Shown: piece after piece, positions 1 to 4,466 of the stretch
Layout: each line of letters opens with the position of its first letter
How positions within the stretch are numbered: the stretch's first letter is position 1
Source: Methanosarcinales archaeon
Lineage (GTDB): Archaea > Halobacteriota > Syntropharchaeia > Alkanophagales > Methanospirareceae
DNA: 5,775 nt
Reading direction: 5' to 3'
Assembly (NCBI GenBank): GCA_025464645.1
Contig: JAODGF010000077.1
Coordinates: forward strand, 1 to 5,775
The notes under the pieces: model-generated
Database searches by the model: none
What the model was told of the DNA's origin: nothing
Seen by the model: only the letters and a program-made list of their open reading frames with translations
Position numbers and translations under genes: made by a program

Positions 1-1587
1 CAGAACTACGAAATAATCGGGTGTCCACCATGGTGCAAAGACGACGCCTTTCAAGTTATCTTCGATAAGACTGTTGGTAAGAGATTTGTGGCAATGCATC
101 TAACCCCAGAAGACAGTGCGCAACTTCCTGATGTTGCCGGTATCTACATTAGATGGGATAAAAAAACTGACACAGGACACGGATTGGTTCTGGCATTTAA
201 CTGGACAAAAGCAAAAGAAGTGTGTGAAGCAGATCCAGGGAATAAAAACCAACCATGGTATTGGTGGTGGATGAGGTTAAAGATGGATATGGAGATGATG
301 GACATTGACGACCCAGAAATGCTTGTCTCGACAATGAAAGAATTCGACCTTAACAGCAAAGCGGAACTTGAGGCACTCAAATATGCCGGCAACAATCCTT
401 ATGTCGAACTCGGACTCTTGCCTGATCCAGCACTAACAAATCTCGTAGGACCTGACAACATCGCGGTGGGTAATCTCCTGGGCTGGCGTGCATCGGAATT
501 CGCAATGGAAAACATGACTTTCAAGAAGTACGATCCGGATGTCCTTGCAATAACTGATGCGGGATACGCAGTGGTCAATGGAAAGAGAACAGATAACTGC
601 ATTGACGGAATAACTGCCTCGTCTGGGTGCACGGCAGGTAAAGGCAATCTCCTTGTCATCCGTCGAAGCAGAGATAGACCACTTTGGTTTGCATTCTTCG
701 ATAAGACTACGAAAGACTGTCTGTATCTCGAAGTGAATAATTCAGTGTTCAATAATAGCATCGAGGAGTTCATGGCGCTGCCTGACGAAGAGGTCTTTGC
801 GAAGGTGGTGAAAGAGAATATCAGCCCAGAAAGACTCCTCAATGAGTCGTATGCACCGGTATGGAACGCAAAGATGAAGGCAGGGATATTTGGCGGTGGC
901 TCAGGACCGTTTACTAACGAGTTCACTCTCATAACGATCCCGAACGTATGGGCGAAGGGTAATGGTTCACCACGTGAATTACTTGCCGCAGCGCAGTTCC
1001 ACAATCATATCTGCCCCGGGCAGACATCAGGATATTTCATCCTTAAGTACCTGGATAAATATCTGCCATTGGAAAAACCAAGCCAGCGATACCAGATAAT
1101 TGCAATTCCGCCCTGGTGCAAGGATGATACTCTTCAATGGAACTTGGAAGCTAGCATTGGAAACAAGAATTACGTGGCAAAGGACCTTACTAAGGAGCAG
1201 CGGGAAAAATTACCAGGTAATGCAACGAACGTCGCAGGCATATACATCAGATGGGACTCGGCTACTGGCACAGGAGATGGACTGGTTCTGGCATTTGACT
1301 GGAATAAAGCATGTGCGATAAGCGGGTTCCCAAGGTCGTATTTCAAAGATTGGGGAACTTACAAGTGGTGGTGGGCAAGACTAAAGATGGACCTGGATAT
1401 GATGGATTACATAGACAAGCCAGAAACAGTGGTCGAAACGATAATGGAATTTGACGTCAACAGTCCGAACGAGCTTTCGAATCTCAAATCCGCTGGAGTA
1501 AACCCTCTGATCGTGCTGGATATCATGCCAGAAAATGGTACTAGCACAGCTACCTATGCCACTCCTGCCATTATGTCAGAAACTTGA
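1..1587 (+). CDS. Multi-domain FmdE-like protein (5' end outside window)
   Basis: The frame is open from base 1, so the gene starts upstream; 528 residues are visible and the GTG at 88 is internal. FmdE (PF02663) is the small metal-binding family named after the molybdenum formylmethanofuran dehydrogenase operon; its usual hallmarks are an HxHxCPG motif and a later CxDAxQ...GCTxGKGN stretch. Three diverged copies can be seen. Copy 1 (from residue 1) starts mid-domain with PPWCKDD (residues 9-15) and AGIYIRWD (46-53). Copy 2 (about 140-265) has lost HxHxCPG but keeps C200-I-D-G and GCTAGKGN (Cys210). Copy 3 (about 330-515) has FHNHICPG (333-340) and PPWCKDD (Cys373) but no GCT. Copies 1 and 3 resemble each other throughout, including a WWW...RLKMD segment. 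The C terminus is short and polar, with no membrane anchor. An enzymatic role is unproven; single-domain FmdE proteins are much shorter. Confidence 0.8.
   Translation, partial: QNYEIIGCPPWCKDDAFQVIFDKTVGKRFVAMHLTPEDSAQLPDVAGIYIRWDKKTDTGHGLVLAFNWTKAKEVCEADPGNKNQPWYWWWMRLKMDMEMMDIDDPEMLVSTMKEFDLNSKAELEALKYAGNNPYVELGLLPDPALTNLVGPDNIAVGNLLGWRASEFAMENMTFKKYDPDVLAITDAGYAVVNGKRTDNCIDGITASSGCTAGKGNLLVIRRSRDRPLWFAFFDKTTKDCLYLEVNNSVFNNSIEEFMALPDEEVFAKVVKENISPERLLNESYAPVWNAKMKAGIFGGGSGPFTNEFTLITIPNVWAKGNGSPRELLAAAQFHNHICPGQTSGYFILKYLDKYLPLEKPSQRYQIIAIPPWCKDDTLQWNLEASIGNKNYVAKDLTKEQREKLPGNATNVAGIYIRWDSATGTGDGLVLAFDWNKACAISGFPRSYFKDWGTYKWWWARLKMDLDMMDYIDKPETVVETIMEFDVNSPNELSNLKSAGVNPLIVLDIMPENGTSTATYATPAIMSET
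7..420 (+). repeat. Internal FmdE-like duplication, copy 1 (partial)
   Basis: This protein-level repeat runs from YEIIGCPPWCKDD to roughly NNPYVELGLLP. It matches 1090-1530 along its length: PPWCKDD, VAGIYIRWD, GLVLAF(N/D)W, a WWW tract, RLKMD, MMD, a (M/I)EFD(L/V)NS segment and AG.NP. Its upstream half, where HxHxCPG would be expected, lies outside the window. Confidence 0.75.
997..1530 (+). repeat. Internal FmdE-like duplication, copy 3
   Basis: This copy includes the putative metal-binding HNHICPG at its start and ends near NPLIVLDIMP. From base 1090 onward it aligns with 7-420. The two copies are separated by the more canonical but HxHxCPG-less middle domain (about 420-790), so this is not a simple adjacent duplication. 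Confidence 0.75.
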
Positions 1588-1633
1588 CTCTCTTGTGTAC
1601 GCGAAAAGCCATAGCCAAATAAAAAAATGAGTG

Positions 1634-1671
1634 GGAAAAGAAAGAAGGGTCTTTTCCTATTCCTATTTTTT
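1634..1671 (+). terminator. Hairpin plus T-run after the FmdE-like gene
   Basis: GGAAAAGA (1634-1641) pairs perfectly with TCTTTTCC (1650-1657) around an 8-base loop. It is followed by T-rich sequence with six consecutive T at 1666-1671. It lies 46 bases after the stop of the FmdE-like gene and before the ribosome site of the next gene, so it should separate the two transcripts at least partly. Confidence 0.55.
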
Positions 1672-1704
1672 CAAAGTGTGTTACAAAGCAAAAAATAAAA
1701 CTTT

Positions 1705-1713
1705 AGGAGGTGA
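1705..1713 (+). promoter_or_regulatory. Ribosome binding site that decides the propeller gene start
   Basis: AGGAGGTGA is a near-perfect Shine-Dalgarno sequence. The GTG at 1710 lies inside it and cannot be served by it, so the ATG at 1725 is preferred even though the spacing is long (11-14 bases depending on the core used). A similarly long spacing occurs before the small gene at 4437. Confidence 0.7.
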
Positions 1714-1724
1714 CAAAGGAAAAA

Positions 1725-2903
1725 ATGAAAAAAGATTTTGCAATCGTAGTAATGGCAGCGACAATGTTGTTGTGTGTTTTGATGGTGCCGCCAGGAGTAG
1801 GGAATGAGAATGCAACTGCGCCAAATGAACAGGTCTGTGGCTATCCGAGCATGGTAGATTGGATAATTAGTGGTGCTATTGCTAACGAAACGAGGGTGTC
1901 TAAACTGGAACTCCCGATTAGCATCGCAGCCACGGGCGATTTTGCTGGCAGGATTGCCTTCACCTCGAATAGAGAAGGCAACAATGAGATATACGTGATG
2001 AACGAAACAAACGTTACACGGCTCACCTACAACGCTTCAAGTGATATAAATCCAGAATGGCATCCTAATGGAAGCAAGATAGCCTTTTCTTCGAATCGCG
2101 ATGGCGACTATGAGATATACGTAATGGATGCAGATGGAACAAACATTACGCAGTTGACAAACAATACGGACGGAATAGAGGATGGAAGTCAATGTTGGTC
2201 GCCAGATGGAAGTAAGATAGCCTTTTGTTCGGACCGTGATGGCAACTATGAGATATACGTAATGGATGCAGATGGAACAAACGTTACACGGCTAACCTAC
2301 AACGACACAACCCAGGAAAGGACTCCTCACTGGTCTCCTGACGGAAGCAAGATAGCCTTTTCTTCTAACCGTGACATCTTCTGGAATATATACGTGATGA
2401 ATGCAGATGGAACAGATCAAGAACAGTTGACATATACCAACGCGAACAATGTCCCTGGTGAATGGTCCCCTGATGGAAGCAAGCTACTCTTTTTCTCAGA
2501 TCGGAATGGCGACCTGGATATATATGTGATGGATGCAGATGGAACAAACGTTACGCAGCTAACTTCCACTCACAATACAGTGTACTATGATTTTTCACCC
2601 GCGTGGGCATTAGGAGGCGAAAAAATCGTTTTTGTTTCAGGTAGATTCGTCAGCGATTTTGAGATTTACATGATGGATGCAGATGGGACAAACCTCACGC
2701 AGCTAACAGCGAATTTTGCAGATGAGTATGATCCGGTTTGGGCACCGGGGGTATGTGAACTGCCAGACATCTGTCGCCAGTACGATGCTAACCACAACTG
2801 CATTATAGAAAGATACGAGGTTATCAATGCCGTCAATGACTACTTCGATGATGTTATAACGAGAGAACAGTTGATAACCGTAATAAATGCGTCTTCTCGG
2901 TGA
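1725..2903 (+). CDS. Secreted TolB/PD40-type beta-propeller with C-terminal EF-hand (dockerin-like) tail
   Basis: A 392-residue protein. The N terminus (MKKD, then a hydrophobic stretch to about residue 25) looks like a signal peptide, so export is likely. Six PD40/WD40-like repeats follow (about residues 72-345), each of the form G(S)KIAFxSxRDGxxEIYVMDADGTNxTxLT followed by W(S)PD. These would close into a six-bladed propeller like that of TolB. After the last blade comes a short segment with three cysteines and one canonical EF-hand loop (DANHNCIIERYE, residues 354-365), then a helix ending VINASSR. This tail resembles dockerin-like single calcium-binding modules found on archaeal exported proteins. 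Many NxT/NxS sequons (several in DGTN(V/I)T) would suit N-glycosylation at the cell surface. Despite the fold there is no Tol-Pal context, and the binding partner is unknown. An ATG at 1725 is favoured over GTG 1710, which overlaps the ribosome site. Confidence 0.85.
   Translation: MKKDFAIVVMAATMLLCVLMVPPGVGNENATAPNEQVCGYPSMVDWIISGAIANETRVSKLELPISIAATGDFAGRIAFTSNREGNNEIYVMNETNVTRLTYNASSDINPEWHPNGSKIAFSSNRDGDYEIYVMDADGTNITQLTNNTDGIEDGSQCWSPDGSKIAFCSDRDGNYEIYVMDADGTNVTRLTYNDTTQERTPHWSPDGSKIAFSSNRDIFWNIYVMNADGTDQEQLTYTNANNVPGEWSPDGSKLLFFSDRNGDLDIYVMDADGTNVTQLTSTHNTVYYDFSPAWALGGEKIVFVSGRFVSDFEIYMMDADGTNLTQLTANFADEYDPVWAPGVCELPDICRQYDANHNCIIERYEVINAVNDYFDDVITREQLITVINASSR
2107..2144 (+). repeat. 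38-bp exact direct repeat in the propeller gene, copy 1
   Basis: This block encodes the YEIYVMDADGTN core of blade 2. It recurs without a mismatch at 2245-2282, offset by 138 bases (exactly 46 codons, one blade). Shorter near-copies occur in later blades, for example around 2530-2555. Confidence 0.8.
2245..2282 (+). repeat. 38-bp exact direct repeat in the propeller gene, copy 2
   Basis: Identical to 2107-2144 and in frame with it. Identity at synonymous positions suggests recent blade duplication or gene conversion between blades 2 and 3. Confidence 0.8.
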
Positions 2904-2939
2904 GCGAAAAAAACAAAAAATAAAAAAACAAAAAATTTA

Positions 2940-3002
2940 AGAAAAGTGAGGAGGTATTCTAAAAATTACCTGACCTCACTTTTCTAAAGTTTTAATTTTT
3001 TT
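2940..3002. terminator. Bidirectional terminator between convergent genes
   Basis: AGAAAAGTGAGG (2940-2951) pairs perfectly with CCTCACTTTTCT (2974-2985). The stem continues as AGGTA (2952-2956) with TACCT (2967-2971) across a two-base bulge, around a 10-base loop. On the plus strand it is followed by a T-tract (2990-3002). On the minus strand it is followed by long T-rich sequence (complement of 2904-2939). It lies 36 bases after the propeller gene and starts at the stop codon of the small minus-strand gene, so it can serve both. Confidence 0.75.
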
Positions 3003-3142
3003 AGCGGGTTGAGGGAGCCCCAGGCAATGGTGGCGCCGAAGAAGAATACAAAACCGTCTATCAGGAATTTTACTATCGCCGCCGACTGAGGCGCAAGAGC
3101 TTCTCCCATTCCCCCTACTGCTACACTTACTGGTGCGCACAT
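2984..3142 (-). CDS. Small Cys2 membrane peptide B (52 residues)
   Basis: The minus strand from ATG 3142 reads MCAPVSVAVGGMGEALAP, then a hydrophobic helix (about residues 23-43, rich in Phe/Ile/Val with Asp29 inside), then a basic tail NPLKKLKL and a TAG stop. I do not recognise the family. The gene is supported by a strong ribosome site 10 bases upstream (AGGAGG, 3153-3158), a TATA-like element, a hairpin at its stop, and clear homology to the peptide at 4288-4437: shared M-C-x-P-V-x-V-x-x-G-G, Ala-Pro at 17-18 and Leu-Lys-Lys-Leu near the end. After Met removal Cys2 would be the N-terminal residue. It lies 164 bases downstream of the radical SAM gene on the same strand. Possible roles are a modified-peptide precursor, a small regulatory membrane subunit, or a toxin-like peptide; the first is a hypothesis from context only. 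Confidence 0.75.
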   Translation of the reverse strand: MCAPVSVAVGGMGEALAPQSAAIVKFLIDGFVFFFGATIAWGSLNPLKKLKL

Positions 3143-3152
3143 TTTTTTATTA

Positions 3153-3158
3153 CCTCCT
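3153..3158 (-). promoter_or_regulatory. Ribosome binding site of peptide B
   Basis: AGGAGG on the minus strand, in the context ATAGGAGGTA, lies 10 bases before the ATG with an A-rich spacer. The same ATAGGAGG context precedes peptide A. Confidence 0.75.
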
Positions 3159-3180
3159 ATTTTGATTTATGTTGAGGATA

Positions 3181-3196
3181 CATATAAGCTTTTCGA
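3181..3196 (-). promoter_or_regulatory. TATA/BRE-like promoter of peptide B
   Basis: The minus strand reads CGAAAAGCTTATATG, a good match to an archaeal BRE (purine-rich CGAAA) followed by a TATA box (CTTATAT). A start site about 26 bases downstream would fall near 3160, just before the ribosome site, giving a leader of roughly 20 bases. This would make peptide B its own transcription unit. Confidence 0.55.
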
Positions 3197-3306
3197 TTTT
3201 TTTATTACTTCCAATTATGAGAAAGCAGAAAGATAACATAATATCAACGATATGAAATCTCTATTCACACAAACCTCAAATCCGGAGCAAGGTTTTCTTT
3301 TTCATT

Positions 3307-4164
3307 TCACCACACGCATTTACTGCACACCGCATGATTCTTCATATTAGCGACAAAATTTCGATATTCCTTCGATCTCAGGACATCCCCTACCCCTGCC
3401 TCAGCATCTCCAATGTAAACTTCCGGTAAAAAGCAGCAGGGTGTGACTTTGCCGTTGAAAGTAACAAAAACGGTATATTTAACGATTCGACAGGGTAAGG
3501 AGTGTTTCTTTGGCAGATAAATTTTGAATTTCAATTCCCGTTCTATTTTTTTAATCTTCTTGAACAGTTCTTCTTCACCCTTTTTTGATAGGTTCTCAAA
3601 TGCTTTATCCACGTTGTAAACGTTAAACAACCTGTGCAGTATTGCGGCATCTACACCTATTGCATGCCCTTCTCTAATCACATCCAGGATTTCTTCTGTG
3701 TTGTCTTTGTATATAGTGATGTCAAGATACGTCTTCAGTTTGGATTTGGAGTCCCGGTTTTTCTTCTCGGTTATCAGGTCTTCGACATTGTCTATGCTCT
3801 TCTTCAGGATGTCCATATCGTAATAACCAAAAGCAATACTATCCAATCCAGAATCGAGAATATTGCTGATATTCTTGCCCACAAGTGTCGCATTGGTGGT
3901 AAGACTGGTCGTTATTCCTTGACTTTTCGCGTATTCTATCATTTGAAAAATTTCTGTATTTAATAACGGCTCGCCCCAGCCGTGCAGCGCGACCTCTCTG
4001 AAATTATAAGAGCCAAGAATCTTCTTGAACTTGTCAAAGGACATAAAACCCGAACGTGATTCGAGGTTCTTTCGCATGCATATCCGGCAGTCGAGGTTAC
4101 AGGCTCTGCTAATTTCTATCTGCAGTATCCGGTAACTGTATATTCTCTTTAATTTGTCAGGCAT
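3307..4164 (-). CDS. Radical SAM protein with short SPASM-like C-terminal cysteine region
   Basis: A 285-residue protein. The N-terminal CxxxCxxC motif (Cys22, Cys26, Cys29) binds the [4Fe-4S] cluster that cleaves S-adenosylmethionine, and HGWGEPLLN (61-69) matches the Gly-Glu SAM-binding motif of the family. The C terminus has Cys225-x12-Gly238-x4-Cys243 (followed by Cys244) and Cys280-x2-Cys283, which fits the first part of the SPASM consensus. The protein stops two residues after Cys283, so the usual later C-x5-C-x3-C part is absent; the DNA just beyond the stop encodes no cysteines in that frame. Probably one auxiliary Fe-S cluster is bound. SPASM-type enzymes commonly modify peptides or proteins, and here small paralogous peptide genes lie on both sides, so peptide modification is a plausible but unproven role. 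ATG 4164 is the first start after an in-frame stop at 4189-4191; no Shine-Dalgarno precedes it. No leader-binding (PqqD-like) domain is visible. Confidence 0.85.
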   Translation of the reverse strand: MPDKLKRIYSYRILQIEISRACNLDCRICMRKNLESRSGFMSFDKFKKILGSYNFREVALHGWGEPLLNTEIFQMIEYAKSQGITTSLTTNATLVGKNISNILDSGLDSIAFGYYDMDILKKSIDNVEDLITEKKNRDSKSKLKTYLDITIYKDNTEEILDVIREGHAIGVDAAILHRLFNVYNVDKAFENLSKKGEEELFKKIKKIERELKFKIYLPKKHSLPCRIVKYTVFVTFNGKVTPCCFLPEVYIGDAEAGVGDVLRSKEYRNFVANMKNHAVCSKCVW

Positions 4165-4186
4165 GGTTTTAAGTTGACATTTTAAA

Positions 4187-4195
4187 ATTTAAAAA
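4187..4195 (-). promoter_or_regulatory. TATA-like box for a leaderless radical SAM transcript
   Basis: The minus strand reads TTTTTAAAT here, centred about 27 bases before the ATG at 4164. This is the distance expected between an archaeal TATA box and the transcription start, and there is no ribosome site before the ATG, so a leaderless mRNA is likely. The AT-rich surroundings make the exact box uncertain. Confidence 0.45.
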
Positions 4196-4204
4196 TAGAT
4201 ACAG

Positions 4205-4241
4205 CAATAAAAAATAAAAAGAAGTGAGAAATCTTCTCACT
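4205..4241 (-). terminator. Terminator after peptide A
   Basis: On the minus strand AGTGAGAA pairs with TTCTCACT (4223-4230 with 4234-4241 on the plus numbering) around a 3-base loop. It is followed by CTTTTTATTTTTTATT-like sequence. It lies 46 bases after the peptide A stop and before the radical SAM promoter, so it should end the TPR/peptide A transcript. Confidence 0.65.
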
Positions 4242-4287
4242 CCCCAATGTTTAAAGGTTTTCTTATTGCTGATACCGCAGGCAGCAG

Positions 4288-4437
4288 CTACGCCTTCGAG
4301 AACAGTTTCTTTAAACTGCTCCGATAGTTTACCGCCAGTAGACCCACTAATGCCACCACTGCTACTATATAGTTCAATAGCATTGGAGCCCAGGTAGTAA
4401 GTGCACCTCCTGTGGTTACGGCTACTGGTACACACAT
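4288..4437 (-). CDS. Small Cys2 membrane peptide A (49 residues)
   Basis: From ATG 4437 the minus strand encodes MCVPVAVTTGGALTTWAP, then a hydrophobic helix (about residues 19-38: Leu, Val, Ala, Ile), then a basic tail RSSLKKLFSKA and a TAG stop. The uncharged N terminus and positive tail predict one membrane span with the tail in the cytoplasm. It is a paralogue of the peptide at 2984-3142: nine of the first 18 residues are identical, including Cys2, Pro4, Gly10-Gly11 and Ala17-Pro18. Of the eight shared residues after Met, at least five use a different codon, so selection appears to act on the protein. A ribosome site (AGGAGG) lies 15 bases upstream. It follows the TPR gene by 29 bases and is probably on its transcript; a terminator follows. 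The longer overlapping frame at 4169-4435 starts at a GTG inside this gene and is rejected. The family is not recognised. Confidence 0.75.
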   Translation of the reverse strand: MCVPVAVTTGGALTTWAPMLLNYIVAVVALVGLLAVNYRSSLKKLFSKA

Positions 4438-4452
4438 TTTTTTTTCTTTTCG

Positions 4453-4458
4453 CCTCCT
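4453..4458 (-). promoter_or_regulatory. Ribosome binding site of peptide A
   Basis: AGGAGG on the minus strand (context ATAGGAGGCG) lies 15 bases before the ATG at 4437, separated by an almost pure A/G spacer. The spacing is longer than usual but similar to that of the propeller gene. Confidence 0.65.
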
Positions 4459-4466
4459 ATATTCAG

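Larger units (their letters stand above)
3143..3306. other. Gap between the radical SAM gene and peptide B
   Basis: These 164 bases hold the promoter and ribosome site of peptide B. A short ATATC-AAC-GATAT palindrome at 3241-3253 is the only other structure seen. No clear terminator for the radical SAM gene is visible, so read-through into peptide B is possible. Confidence 0.5.

Noticed and set aside
399..1004. A 201-codon minus-strand open frame opposite the FmdE-like gene
   Set aside because: It lies wholly opposite a gene with clear domain motifs, has no ribosome site that I can see, and its translation is Ser/Leu/Pro-rich antisense-like sequence.
1690..1704. AT-rich stretch as the TATA box of the propeller gene
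   Set aside because: It would place the transcription start at about the ATG and exclude the strong ribosome site from the mRNA, so a promoter further upstream is more likely, but none stands out.
1710..1712. GTG start for the propeller protein
   Set aside because: The GTG is part of the AGGAGGTGA ribosome site itself. ATG 1725 also gives a typical signal peptide starting MKK.
3241..3253. Short palindrome ATATC-AAC-GATAT as a terminator or operator
   Set aside because: Only five base pairs, AT-rich and without a T-tract; it could occur by chance.
4169..4435. An 88-codon minus-strand open frame overlapping peptide A
   Set aside because: It starts at a GTG two bases inside peptide A in another frame. 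Its product is compositionally odd, runs through the terminator hairpin and has no homologous counterpart, whereas the ATG 4437 frame matches the second small gene.
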